Shown here piece by piece: positions 1 through 11,801 of a stretch of DNA of 64,000 nt. Both the position numbers and the translations under genes were made by a program. The stretch spans positions 840,703 through 904,702 of the forward strand of contig JAUIRK010001031.1 in the NCBI GenBank assembly GCA_030549495.1, written 5' to 3'. The notes under the pieces are model-generated. The model saw only the letters and a list, made by a program, of their open reading frames with translations. It had not been told where the DNA came from and searched no databases. Origin of the DNA: Nectonema munidae (taxonomy: Eukaryota > Nematomorpha > Nectonematoida > Nectonematidae). Every line of letters starts with the position of its first letter. Position 1 is the first letter of the stretch.

Positions 1-4
1 AACT

Positions 5-178
5 ATGAGAAGTGACCTCTCTTTTGACCTGCTGTTTGAACTAATAAAAATAAAAAAGATCGAAGAACCAAAAATAGGCAGAAAAAGGAATAAACATAAC
101 TACTCAATTATTCAATTTGTAGAAAGTTGTAATAAACATGACGAAGCTTATTATCCAAAAAGATCAAAATATCATTAA
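5..178 (+). other. Unassigned short reading frame at window edge
   Basis: A 57-codon frame opens with ATG at 5 and closes with TAA at 176; it could also be the 3' end of a longer frame that starts before the window. The product is charged and Lys-rich, with a tail such as FVESCNKHDEAYYPKRSKYH. No family is recognised. It may be the end of a transposase or a host exon, and I cannot choose between these. Bases 179-314 show nothing recognisable. Confidence 0.2.
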
Positions 179-314
179 AGAATTATATATCTTGAAGATA
201 TTGATTACACTAATCTACAAAAAAATATTTTTTTTCTGAGGCAAGCATCATCTTATACTTTTTATACTATTTCGACCATGAAAAGTTCAAATCTTTTTAC
301 CGTTTTTCTCTATC

Positions 315-2086
315 TCATCTAGTTTTTGTGCTATTATCAATTAAATTGTATAAAGGAATCACTTTGAAAGATAAGAGAAAATTTATTATTTTTTGACAAA
401 AACTAAAAAATGATTCAAAATATTTCCTCTTTGACGACTTCTTGAAACTTTTATCAGGGTTATCGCGATATAACATCCAACAGTAATCCCCCATCATACT
501 TGGATTCCACCTTCCTTTGTAACTTGACACCATTTTGCTTATATCTTGGTGAAATCTTTCACCATGCTCGTCACTGACAGCACCCAAGTTTGGAGGAAAA
601 AAGTCAAGATGGGAGTGAAGAAAATGTATTTTTAGCGACATTCGACATGTCCTCATAGGAGGCAAGTAACTCATCAATGAGATTTTTGTAATTTGGAGAA
701 CGCGTGTTTCCCAAAAAACCACTGCAGACTGATTTAAATGCCTTCCAAGCTCTTAATTCTTTGTATTCCAGGAGCCCTTCAAAACATCCATCCTTAATAA
801 CTTCTTGAATCTGTGGCCCTACGAATATTCCTTCTTTCAGCTTTGCTGAGCTTAATTTTGGAAAAAGTTTGGCCAAGTGATCAAAAGCTGGGCTAGGCTT
901 GTGAAGTGCTTTAACGAAGTTTTTCATCAGCCCCAACTTAATATGTAGGGGAGGTAAAAGAACTTTGTTCATATTAACAAGTGGAACTTCTTTTATACTG
1001 TAGTTTCCTGGTTGAAATGAAGTTCTTTCGCCCAGTCCTTCTTCCTGTAGTGTTCAGAAACCGCCCTGCAGTCCCAATGACAGAGAAAGCAACAATATTT
1101 GGTGAAGCCTGCCTGCATTCCCATTAAAAAGCCTATAACTTTAAAATCACCGCATAAGCTCCACTGATGTTGAGAATATTTAACTGCTTCAAGTAAAAGG
1201 TCCATGTTGTCATAAGATTCTTTGAAGTGAGTTGAGTAAGCAAGTGGGACACTAGGATATTTATTACCGTTATGAAGTAATACAGCCTTCAGGCTTCTTT
1301 TGGAGGAGTCGATAAAAAGCCTCCATTCAGACGACTCATGCTGGAAACCCAAACAATCAAACAAGCCTGGAACATTTTTACAATAACATAAACGGTTTTC
1401 GCTTTCAAAAAAAGATGCAATTTCAAAATTTCTGCTTCTATATTTCGTGATGAGAACTTCTTTCTCTGTTTGAGCCTTGAAACCAATAACTCCGAGAGAT
1501 CTTTTGTGAGGTAAAGATCTCGAATCAAATCATTTACTTCCACCTGCGTAAAAGGCTTAGGTTGAGAATCAGATTCCCATAAACAAGGGGATTTACTTGA
1601 TCTTCGAGAAGTTGAATCTTCCGATGTAATTTCCTCCTCCAATAAAAAATCATTTTTCTTTTCTGGTGGACAAGGTACAGGATAATCCTTAGAATGATTG
1701 ACAGGCCTAATGGCTGATGGAATATCTGGATAATCAATTTTCCTCCTGGAGGCATGTTTGAAACCCTTTATTTTGGTCAAACAAAAATAGCAGTCGTCAG
1801 CATGATTCGTCGGAACCCTCCATATCATTGGTACAGCGAAATTGAATGAAGATTTTCTACCATTGTACCAAGCAGTGAGGGCGTTATAACAAAACTTGCA
1901 TGAAATATGTGGAGCCCACGATTTATCTTGATCACCAATTTTGCAATCAAAATAACTATGGTATGCTGCTTTTAGTAATGCGGTAATAGAACGGCGTTGT
2001 AAAACTTTTGTGAACTCGCCACAAATGTAACAAAAGGAGTTTACATCATTGATACACTTTCTGTGATTTGAATTAGATGAAATCAT
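315..2086 (-). pseudogene. Decayed multi-copy Cys-rich repeat-family protein (GRWNPSM/DYCW type)
   Basis: Three overlapping reading segments on the - strand, read from 2086 downwards, look like one ancestral protein that is no longer intact. The N-terminal part has paired cysteines (CYICGEF, CKFC, CYFC) and the signatures DQDKSWAPH and VPMIWRVP. The middle has GFTKYCCFLCHWDCRA. The C-terminal part has SDEHGERFHQDI, YKGRWNPSMM and DYCWMLYRD. I recall this architecture from uncharacterised proteins repeated many times in cnidarian and arthropod genomes, which suggests a mobile or formerly mobile origin, but I cannot place it in a named superfamily. No terminal repeats were found. It lies upstream of PFDN6 and in opposite orientation, and it is not expected to make a full product. 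Confidence 0.55.
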
Positions 2087-2423
2087 TGAAATAAATAGAC
2101 TTTAATTTTGAAAGACTTTTCAACTATAAAAAACAATTAAAAAATCAATAATCAACACAAAAAATTATAAACAAATTCAAAATAATATAACATAATTAAA
2201 ATATTAAAATAGTTTTTTCAACATACTCAGGAGTTTTGTAAGTTTATTTTGATTGGATTTAAAATAAATATAATATACTGTAGCAAATAAAGGCTAAAAA
2301 TTGTATATAAAACTTTAATGTACGTTAGGACCTCTATCTCTGAATTCTGATGAGTACCGTCAAAATAAGTATCATAAATGAAATCAGTGTATCAAATTTG
2401 ATTATTTTCACTATTTTTCATGC

Positions 2424-2720
2424 TTGCCTCAAATTTTTTGTTTTTTAGTGTTATTTAATTGCATCATTAAAAGAACGCTTTGGACAATCAACATATTAAA
2501 TTTATTCTACATTGGAAGACTACTTTCGCCTAAAAATAATGAAAATCCAAATCTAAATGTATTAAAAATTATTCAAGATATCTATTCTGATAATGTTGAC
2601 ATAAGTAGTTTAAGAGTAGAATTACAAATTTTATTTCCAAAGATTAAATGTTTTAATGATATAATAAAATATTTTCAAGTTTTTCATAATGATAAAAAAT
2701 TAATGCCAAACGTGATTTAG
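2424..2720 (+). pseudogene. Fragment resembling a hAT/ZMYM-type transposase
   Basis: The frame encodes about 98 residues. Its C-terminal half (LRVELQILFPKIKCFNDIIK, then YFQVFHNDKKLMPNV) resembles the helical linker before the dimerisation domain of hAT-like and ZMYM/TTF-type transposases, where an Asp/Leu-rich segment precedes an (L/F)xD(I/V)(I/V)xYF motif. No start context, zinc finger or catalytic motif is present and the frame ends before any dimerisation domain. It is best read as a small remnant. Its placement in hAT is inference from a short, weak resemblance. From 2721 to 3451 the sequence is AT-rich and shows no gene; it should include the PFDN6 promoter and 5' UTR. Confidence 0.3.
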
Positions 2721-3451
2721 AATATAAACATTGAAACGATCTACTATCATACAAAAACGTTTTATATCATTATCTATGCTCGTCACAACGATTTTACTGG
2801 TCAAATAGACTTAAAAATAGAAGGCAAGAATTTGTATCAAAACACAAACAACACCATTTACAATTTATAAAATTTATTTCAGATGTTTTTGCCTAAAAGG
2901 AGTTAAATAATTTTTTTACACGAAAATCTTGATTTTTACCTTACATTTTTAAGTATATTCATCTTAATAATAATTTTATGAAATAATATCTTGCATTTTT
3001 TAATAAAACTCTTAAAATTTTTGTTTGTTTTGTATAACTTTTTAGCTTGCTTCCCGAAAAATAAACAAATACGGCGGCGCACTTTTTAGATTTCTCAGAA
3101 ACTTAAAAGTCAACAAATATTTATTAAAAAATTAAAGCATGTTAGAATTTTACCTTTAAAAATTAATAATAAGAAAATTTTTGCGATCTTCCTTACGTAG
3201 TTTTATTTTTTAAGTATAGACTTTTTCCTTTAGTATATCTCGATCCTACAGTTGTATGATCTCGACGAATGATGTACCGTATCCTTTTGACGGTCAGGCT
3301 AAAACGTGCAATTATTTGTGATTTTTTACGTATAAAAATGGTTATTATGGATAATTTTATTTTTTACCTTTTAAATTTTTTTTATCTTTTTGATCTTCCA
3401 AATTAGGGAACTTTTTTTCTAAAATTTTTTTTAAATTTGTTTAAATTTATT

Positions 3452-6400
3452 ATGAATCGACTCCAAGTTGAAATAAAAGAAGAGGTTCAAAAATATAATT
3501 CATATCTTAAAGGTATTTCATCTTTGTAAAATGCGTTAAAATAAACTAAAATATCGCTATATAAATTATTGAAGAAGAGAGGTTATTAGTTTACTAAAAT
3601 TTCAATGTTATTTTATTGCTTCAAATCCTGCCATTTTTTAGCTTACTAGTTTTTTCTTTTTAATAATCGTAATATAACTTTTTCTCTTACTTTTTGCTAA
3701 AAATTTTATAGTGTTGTTATAAAAAATATCGAATGAACAACAAAATTTGAAGTTTTCATTGCTCGCTCAAATACCTACTATTGTTTTTTGTTAGTTGAAA
3801 AGAAATATATGTAAAATACTACTTGGAATTTTTTTTTATTCTACCTCTAAAATTTTTTATTTTGAATTACTAACTGGACATCTAAGTGACTTATTTTCCC
3901 CAATTTTAAGTTGAATCTCTTTTGCACTAATGCTTACTTGGTTTTCAGATTTTTAAATTTCCTTTTTGAAAGTTAAAGAGAAATTTTTATACCAAAAAGA
4001 CATTAATCATATTTGGAGCTAAATTTTTATTGCTTTTTATGTGTAGAAAAATCTAAATAGCTTGGGTTTACGTTATTAAGTCGGTAAACCAGAACATTTG
4101 ACAGCCCTATGCTTAAGGTTTATTTCTACTTTAGCTTAATTCGTTTTCTTATTTTTCAATAAATACCCCTAAATAATGAATGGAATATTATTAAAAAAAC
4201 TATCTTATTACCATTAATTAGACAAATTTAATCACTTTTTTTTAAATAATGTCTCCGTACTGAAAATTTATTTGCTCCTCATATATAATTTCTCAATTGG
4301 GTAGCTAATTCGGCAATAATATATTTGATAGAACATTTTTTTACCGTAAATAGGTAAAACTAAATGAACTAAGTTTGTTATAATATGATATTCCAATAAA
4401 CAATTTTTCATATGTCTTTCCTATCATAATATTCAATTGTTAGTAACAAATAAAAGTTTTTATTTTTATTAAACTTTTTTTGAATATTTTTGCTATTTAC
4501 TTTTTTGATAGATCTTCAGAGTTATGAGGAAGGTCGAAGAAAACTTGACGAACAGTTAATTGAAAATGAAATGGTGATAAAAGTATATAATTTATACATT
4601 TTTATTTAAGGAAAACTTTAAATAGATAAAATTTTAGGAATTAAACATACTTAACGCAGATGATGAAGTCCTGAAATTAGTCGGTCCTGTTCTTGTCAAA
4701 CAAAATTTAGAAGAAGCAAGGAGTACCGTTCAGAAGCGAATTCAATATATAAAGGGTGAAATGTAAGATTTAACTCGGTTATTCCATTGTGTAATTCATC
4801 TTTGTATCAATGGAGGCATAACTTTTGCACTGGTTCCCAATCTTTTCTAATTACAGGCTCTCCGGTGATTCCTAGTTTTTCACAAAACCTTCCTAGTATT
4901 CCTATTTTTTTAATCTCAAATTTAGATCAAATTTCATTATATTTAAGCATAAACGTAAATTGACAAACTTTTATTGAATGATTATTTGATTTTAAACTCC
5001 AAAATTGTTAATTCATTACATACCTAAATTTTGTAGGAATTATTAACTATCAGTACCAAATTTTAAGAAATAAATTTAGAGCAGCAGTATTCTTTTTTAA
5101 TGTTTTAAAACTATGCTTGCTTTAAAACCTCTTGGTTATCCTTCCTTTTCAGAAATGGAGTAATTTGCTTTGCTATTAACATTAGTAATCATGTCTAGTG
5201 GAAAACCCAAATTTAACCATGCTTGGCTTAGTAAACTTGACAATAATGGCCACCTGCTTTCCAAATGGTGTAAAGAGGATTCTTCAAACAGCTTTGTTGG
5301 CGTTTGTGTACTCTGTAAAAAGCATCTAATGTTCAACTACTGGAGCTACACAACTCATTGGTCATGCTGATGGTAAGAGACCAGAATAAACTCTAATCCC
5401 AAGCAGAAAATGTTGATGCCAACCAGTCAAGTGGCCAATACCAGCAAACAAGGAGGAGATGTGGAAAAAATGTATCTTCATCCGGTGTCTGTCAGTGACC
5501 AAGTAAAAAAAGCAGAAGCACTGTGGGCAATCCAGATTGCTGCTGGAGGGTACTCCTACACATCCTGTGAACGTATTCAGGGCAATGTTCCCAGGAACCA
5601 TCTCTGACAAGTTCACCATGAACAAATCAAGAGCATCATACCTGATATCAGATGGACTTGGACCATACTTAAGAAAAAAGGTCACTGCAAAAATAAGAGC
5701 AGCATAATGTCATTTGACAATTCAATTCGACGAAACCGGCAATGCTCAACACAGGAAGCAATGTGCGTGCTTGTTCGATTTTGGAATGAACAAAAATATG
5801 AAGTAAGTACCATGTTTCTGAAAAGCCTTAAGCTTTGACATGCTAAAGCAGAGACTGTGAGTAGTGCGATTATAGATGCTGTGACAGAAGCTGATATCCC
5901 TAGGTAGCGATGGTCCAAATGTTATTAAAGCAATATGAAAAGCTGTACAAAGTCATCTGAAAACAGCTGTATTGCCAGGACTGATACCTTTTGTGCTTAA
6001 CATAACTCTTTCAAGAAAGGACTTCATGTTTACGGAGAAAATGCTGGACAACTAGCAATTGTTATTTTACAGTGGTTTAAGACACACATCTGTCAAAGGA
6101 AAGACTACAGCCTTACTCTAGTAGAGGATCTTGGTCTAAACTAAACGAAGATATCTTCATTCGGCATGTACAGTGTCGGTGGTTGGCCCTTGTTACAGCA
6201 TTGGAACGTCTTCTCACCAATGCACAGCTGAAAAAGAACACCCGATACCAAAGGATCTGCCACTTCCTCTTCTGCGAATAGTGCCTTATACAGGTTCAGT
6301 TCCTGTTATGTGTTAGGCTTTTGTTTAATCCTTTTCTTATGAAATTCCAGAAAGAAGAGCCAATGATCCATCATCTTAATCTTAATCAAGTCTAAGAGTC

Positions 6401-9400
6401 ATCAACATTGTCGAAAATGATGTAATAATGTATTTTGTAATAATGATCTAGTTGGGAACAGAACAGGATGAAAGCTTCCAGATATTGATATTTATGACAA
6501 CCAGAATTTAGTCGAACTTAAAGCGATGGAAATAGGTGCAGACACTTGGAAGACCTTAGGAGCTCTTGATGAAGATAAACAGAAGGTGAACCTGTATGAC
6601 AAGAAAATTCTACCGGGCAGCGCCTATCTCCAGATAAAACTACCCCTTAATGACACAATCATCAGATGTGTTCAATGTTCATCCTGAGGTTAAGGACCAA
6701 GATAAAGCCCAACAGCTTCTCAGAGAACTCTGCTTAGCATTGCCCTCCATAGAAGATTCCATTGTTTCAAAGATCACTGATGAATGGAAACTATACAGGT
6801 CAGAGCAAGTGGAAGAAAGTGGGATGTACAACAAGGATGTCCAATTGATCAGGATAGACCACTACTAGAATGTCATTTTCAAAGAATGCTAGTGGGGAAA
6901 TCAAGCATGCTAATTTGAAGAGAGTTGTGATGACCTGTCTCTGCATTTCACATGGGAATGCTGATATAGAAAGGGACCTCTCTCTGAACAAGAAGTTGGC
7001 CACTCTTGAGAGATGTCGTTTGTCAGATGAACCAGTAAATAGATTGAGACTCACAAGAGATGCTGTCAGCATGTCACAGACATCCCCATAACCAAGAACC
7101 TTCTGGCTGCAGTGAGACAAGCCTGTCAATTGTATGCAACAAAGCAAGGGGAGGCACTGCTGGAGAGGAAGAAAAAGGAAGCTGCTCCCCAGAAACAGGA
7201 TTGAAAAACAGCAGCAAGAAACGAAAGATTGATGAAAAGGAGAAAGATGTTAAAAGGAGTGAATTGGAAAGGAAGACAAAAATGGAGAAGACGAATCAGA
7301 TCTTTGAAGAAGCCACTTTAAGATTAGCTGAAGCTATAAAGTCAAAATTTCAAAGAAATGAATATTAGTCAAGAATATTCAATCTTTGACTTAAAATATC
7401 CCATGAAAATGGAAATATGTTTTATTAATATGCTGTAATTACTGCATTTTTATCATACCATAATTGTTTTGTATACACATTTTGTTCTTTGCTTATACAG
7501 TCAAACCTGTTTGACAGTCACCCTTGAGACCAGTCAAAAGCGGCTGTTTTAAGCAGGTGGCGGTTTTATCAAGGTTCACCTTCAGTATCTGAAAAATTTA
7601 TCATAGAAAATTAACACAATTTCAAAAAAATTTATCAATAAAAACATTTATTAGAATATAACAGGAAAAACGCATAAAAACATTTAATTCATTATGTATA
7701 AAAAAATTCACTTTCTTTTAAAAAAGTTCGTGATGGTTGTTTGCTTTGTATATTTTTTCATTCTTATGTTAATGGTAATATCTTGCATGTCGAAACAATG
7801 TTTTAGCATGTCATTGTTTCCTGTTTACAAAGCAAATTGCTTACATATTTCTAAGCAGTCTTGGACGTGAGTTAAAGAAGGTGGCTTGAACGATTCTTCA
7901 ACTGGCTCTTTACCATCGTCATCATCATCACCATCTGAGTCCTTTTCGTTATCATGAAGAATATCTGAAGCGGAGCGATCCCAGTCAATAGCATAATTTG
8001 AGGTAGGAAGGTCATTATCAATGTGGTGAAGATTGTTGAATTGTAATCCAAATAATTCTTTGGAAAGACATAAAACTGATGAAGAAACCTCATTGGTTTC
8101 TTCGAAAACATCAACGTCAATCTCCGTGCTTTCCATATCTGATGTGTTTACATTCGTGAAAACCTCTACAGTAAATCCAGCTCGATCAAAACACTTATGA
8201 ATAATGGAAGATGTCACTTCATTCCAAGTTTTATGGTCCCAGTTGATGGCATCCAAAAGAGAAATTTTTCGGAGAATTTCCAGACCAGTGATGAACTCAT
8301 CTTTCGAAATGTTGTCACAAACAAACTGTAGCTGTCTGTCTCTGTATTTTAGCTTCATGGCCTGTATGATGCCTTGATCCATGGGCTGAATAACTGATGT
8401 GTTTGGTGGCCGAAAAACTAATTTAACGCTAGTAAGTGTCACATTAGGGTGCGCAGGAGAATTGTCCAACAATAACAAGACTTCTCGCTTTTGATTTTTC
8501 ATTTGGCAATCAAACCTTTTTACCCAATTATCAAAGATTTCATCTGTCATCCACGACTTTTTGTTTGACTTATATTTAACAGGAAGTGAATGTTTATCAA
8601 TGTTTTTAAAACAATGAGGATTTTCCGATTTTCCTATCACAAGTAAAGGAAATTTCTCTCCAGTCATTGAAGCAGATAAAGCAACGGTAATGCGGTCTTT
8701 AGACTGTTTGCCGCCATGTGTGTTATGCCCTTTAACATGTAATGATTTGTTTCGCTGATTGTTTCTGTAGAACAAGCCGGTTTCATCCATGTTAAAAATG
8801 TTTTTTGGCTCATACCCAGCACAAATTTTTGTTTCCAATTACAAACAACACTTTTGTCTACATCACCACTTTCCCCAGACACAAATCGAAACACAATATT
8901 ATGACGCTTTACAAACTGACTTGTACTCGTCTAGTTGAAGAGTCTTGGAACCACTTTCAACTTAGTTCATTAATTTTTTCATTTCCTGTTTTTCGCATTT
9001 TACGTTTACGATCGTTTGGAGCATTGTTTTGAAAATCGTGCAAAATTTCGGCTTTTCGCTTCATAATATTTTGAACTTGATCTTTGCTGACGCTGAATGC
9101 GCCAGCCACTTTACGCGAACTTTCAATTTTTTCGTACATTTCAATCACCTTAACTTTATCTACAAGGGACAGAGTTTTTTTTTATTTCCTTTAGACATTT
9201 TGATAGAAAACAATTATTATATGTTAGCTCTAAATAAAGCAAAAATATGTGATGAAGAAACTTTCATTCTAAGTAAAACAGTTGCCACGTAAATACGTAT
9301 ACATCATTAATTACAATTACCAATGCTGCATTAATGACATAAGGCATATGCGTGTTAGTCGTATACATGAAATCTTATTTTATCTACCACTCTACATAAC

Positions 9401-11753
9401 TTGATACACATCGAAGATTACCGTTCGTTGTTCCCATTGAGGACCAACGTTTTGAAGAGGAGATTCGTCTGCTTTCTTTTTCAATGGAATTTTATATATT
9501 CAAAGAAGGCGATTTTCATTTCTTGGGTCACTGGTGACCCACTGGTCCTCAAAGGGTTAAAAGTGATCAAGATGTACGCGTGCCAGTCATATGATAAATT
9601 ACATTTCAAGTTTAGTTGTAATTCACGTAACATCATTAGAAAGTTTCTTTTTGTCATCTCAATAGTCAACTGATGCAAGATTTCATTTTCTAGTAATGTA
9701 GATAATAAATAAGGAAGGCTAACAAAATAATATACTACTCTAGTATGGTGCGTGGCGTTCTTGTGCAAGTTTTTATTAAGATTCGGACTGCAATGTAGTG
9801 GCGCCTGGCGCCGTTACAGAGGTGGTGGTCTTTTACAGGGTTTTTTTAATGTAAATTTGATCGGGACTGTAAGAAAGTGGCGCTCTTAAATAAGTGGCGG
9901 TCTTATAGAGGTGGCGTTTAGAGCAGGTTTGACTGTATTTTAAAATATTTCAGATCGGTTCAGTGATGCTGAATTAGAGCTGCAAAAGAATTTGTTATGA
10001 AAAATTCATAGTTTTTCGATATGCTTGGCTGGAGAGCCTGTAATTATAACCCATTTTAACTTTATTTTTGCGACCCCGTGAGAAAACGAGGCCAAATTCG
10101 TAATCTTGTCATTAAGAGAAAAGTTACTCTATTTATAGAGAAGGTAAAGTAAATTGTGATTTGAATAGACCTTGTTCAAAATATACATTTGCTATATGAG
10201 ACAAAGCATGCATATTTGTCTCTTTGCATTTGAAATGGTGCCATTTATAATCAATGCTGATATCTTAGCAACTCCGAAAAATCGCTTATCAACGATTGGG
10301 TTCTTTATTGTATATTTTGTAGAAATTAAGAATTTAATACTATACTTTCGGATTAATTTCATTCTTGAATATAATTGAGATTGATGATGAATATTGTAAT
10401 ACACTGGAGCTTCGCTATAACGTACTAACTTCATGTCTTCGCACTATTGAACTTCTATTGTTCAAAATGTCATCGTGTGTGCTTGTCCAGTCTTCCATCC
10501 TAGATCATTTATTGTATAACAGTGGCGGCGTGTGGGCATTATAGCCTGTTAAATAAACACGTCTTGTTATTGCCATGCTTTTTGAAACAATATGGCTACA
10601 CCGTCCCTCAAACATAAGATATAATGCTTGTATATATAGTCCTTTGATGGTAATAACCTAATCATTTCAATAATAATATGAAGAGCTTTAAAATTTAACC
10701 TAAGTATTTTAGTAATCATAAATGACTTGACCGAACAAAGCATGGTTATAGGCCTAAATCCTGCTGTCACGTCAAAATCAACTTCAAAAAAAAATAACAA
10801 TTTTGTTTAAAAACAAACTTATCTTTATTTATTCCCATCCAATTCTATTTGAAATTATACAGATCAATAAATTAACTGTCTAAATAACTAAATAAAAAGA
10901 TTACATTTTTGAATGAGGATTTTGAGCTACTGTAACCAAGAGGCATGGGAAGAGCGGACCGCCCGGTGTGGCACACTTTACTTGCATATCCATACACCTG
11001 TAATACTCAGTTTTGGAATGTAAATAGAACTTTAAAAAGCTAGCCAAATTAACATCCGCCTCGGCGCACTTGTGCTATATAGCCCACTGAGTGTAACGTG
11101 TACTTATATTTGAAGTTACTTCATTTGTAGTATGATGTGGGAAGTATCCTCTTTATAAAAATTAACGTACAAAAAGGGCAATGATTACGCTCAGGTTGAC
11201 CAGTTTTATAATTTATAATTTTCTTCGATCCTTAATTTTATTCATTAACGAGGTTGAGATTCATACTACTTGTTCCTTATTTTCTGTAGTCTTGTCTTAT
11301 CATGTCCCTAGGTATTATGGTTTGGGGTTTAATCTATAGACACTGCCTCCAGTCCTTATCTGGATATAGTGAAGACTCGACTAAACTGTATGTATTCCTA
11401 TATTATTAATTAGCTAGTTTGTGTTTATATAATTGGAAGCTTGATGATCTTTTTTCAAAAGTATAAGATCGTTTTAATGAATTTTTTTCTTCATTATTCA
11501 ATTAAAGATGCTGTCTAAAAAGTATATTCAGAACTATTTCGATAAGATGATGTTCCATGTATGATATTTATATAAGTTTTTATTGTGAAATATATATTTT
11601 TGGAATGTGCTTTAAATGTTAAAATCTTTAAGTGAGAGAAAAGAAAAAATGATAAGCGAAACTACTAGCAAGCAGAAAAGTCATGAAGATAAAATTCGCA
11701 ATATAGAAAACAAAATTCAGCAAATGCGCATCCAGGCTACAATGCATAGCTAG
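3452..11753 (+). CDS. PFDN6: Prefoldin subunit 6 (four exons)
   Basis: Prefoldin is a hexameric cytosolic co-chaperone that passes unfolded actin and tubulin to the CCT/TRiC chaperonin; PFDN6 is one of its beta-type subunits. The coding exons are 3452-3512, 4512-4582, 4638-4762 and 11633-11753. They total 378 nt and give 125 residues, against about 129 in human. Every intron is GT-AG and the phases agree. Diagnostic blocks are MNRLQVEIKEEVQKYN (N-terminal helix), GRRKLDEQLIEN, the hairpin core LVGPVLVKQNLEEAR, and VQKRIQYIKGE leading into a Lys/Glu-rich C-terminal helix. The two long helices around the hairpin make the coiled-coil arms. Intron 2 is only 55 bp; intron 3 is 6,870 bp and holds nested transposons (4854-10040). 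The start is the first ATG and aligns with the family N-terminus. The open frame and clean splice sites suggest a working gene. Confidence 0.93.
5191..7368 (+). pseudogene. Decayed hAT-like transposase
   Basis: Coding similarity starts at ATG 5191 with MSSGKPKFNHAWLSKLD followed by a CVLCKK cysteine pair, like the BED-type finger that opens many hAT proteins. Later segments include FNVHPEVKDQDKAQQLL, SKITDEWKLYRSEQVEES and VMTCLCISHGNADIERDLSL. The last matches the hAT C-terminal dimerisation signature (SxxNAxxER followed by Asn/Lys and Arg-Leu residues). The tail (7060-7368) is Lys/Glu-rich. These pieces lie in different frames with many stops between about 5370 and 6640, so no transposase can be made. 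It sits within the CAGGCTCTCC-ended element and has the same orientation as PFDN6. I cannot name the subfamily. Confidence 0.6.
7825..9198 (-). pseudogene. Tigger (pogo/CENP-B-like DDE) transposase, disrupted N-terminal half
   Basis: The probable start is the ATG at 9198-9196. The N-terminal psq-type helix-turn-helix is readable (VIEMYEKIESSRKVAGAF, then SVSKDQVQNIMKRK). The second CENP-B-type helix-turn-helix is mostly missing between about 8957 and 8895, where only its final part (FRFVSGESGDVDKSVV) remains in another frame. A frame change near 9165 also separates the start from the first helix-turn-helix. From 8838 to 7825 one 337-residue frame holds the catalytic core: FNMDETGLFY with the first Asp, LLLLDNSPAHP with the second, and RPPNTSVIQPMDQGII with the third, followed by an acidic tail (DSDGDDDDDG). 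The core looks intact but DNA binding should be lost. Confidence 0.85.
9433..9556. mobile_element. Small piggyBac-type MITE inside the Tigger
   Basis: The termini CCCATTGAGGACCAACG (from 9433) and the inverted CTGGTCCTCAAAGGG (to 9556) match well. The right side is followed by TTAA (9557-9560); the left flank (TGTT) no longer matches. A single related end (TCTTGGGACTCTGGTCCTTA, then AAGGGTTAA) occurs near 42215-42250. The element is non-coding. Confidence 0.45.
10041..11632 (+). other. Remainder of PFDN6 intron 3, no gene seen
   Basis: AT-rich intronic sequence. A more GC-rich patch at 10935-11100 (GAGCGGACCGCCCGGTGTGG and nearby) looks like repeat-derived DNA, but I could not define ends or a family. 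The 3' splice site is the AG at 11631-11632. Confidence 0.5.
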
Positions 11754-11776
11754 AACTGAGAAGCTGCTCACTTTTT

Positions 11777-11782
11777 AATAAA
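11777..11782 (+). terminator. AATAAA poly(A) signal of PFDN6
   Basis: AATAAA lies 24 bp after the PFDN6 stop (11751-11753). The convergent SIKE-like gene ends at 11797, so the two 3' ends must overlap or nearly overlap. Confidence 0.65.
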
Positions 11783-11795
11783 CAAATTTTCCTTT

Positions 11796-11801
11796 TTTAT
11801 T
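11796..11801 (-). terminator. AATAAA overlapping the SIKE-like stop codon
   Basis: On the - strand the stop codon TAA (11799-11797) lies inside AATAAA (11801-11796). It is a candidate poly(A) signal in a very compact convergent 3' end. Confidence 0.4.

Larger units (their letters stand above)
7498..9935 (-). mobile_element. Tigger/pogo-type transposon, complete at both ends
   Basis: The termini CAGTCAAACCTG (from 7498) and CAGGTTTGACTG (to 9935) are inverted copies flanked by the TA target duplication (7496-7497 and 9936-9937). Related sub-terminal sequence, with repeated GTGGCG and GCGGT words, occurs just inside each end. The element is 2,438 bp and encodes a transposase on the - strand (9198-7825). 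It inserted just 3' of the hAT-like transposase frame, so it is younger than that element. A 124 bp TTAA-type MITE (9433-9556) sits inside its promoter-side end. Confidence 0.88.
4854..10040 (+). mobile_element. hAT-like DNA transposon in PFDN6 intron 3, carrying a nested Tigger
   Basis: CAGGCTCTCC at 4854-4863 is repeated inverted at 10031-10040 (GGAGAGCCTG). Both ends are bordered by the direct repeat TAATTA (4848-4853 and 10041-10046). Between them lie a decayed transposase (5191-7368) and a complete Tigger insertion (7498-9935). Without the Tigger the element is about 2.75 kb, a normal size for an autonomous hAT. The CAG-type terminus and the C-terminal motif of the transposase support hAT. 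The target repeat reads as 6 bp rather than the usual 8 bp, so the exact superfamily is less certain. The whole element lies inside intron 3, in the same orientation as the host gene. Confidence 0.6.

Noticed and set aside
10521-11094. A hAT element with CAGTGG ends
   Set aside because: The end similarity stops after six bases and the flanking 8-mers do not match.
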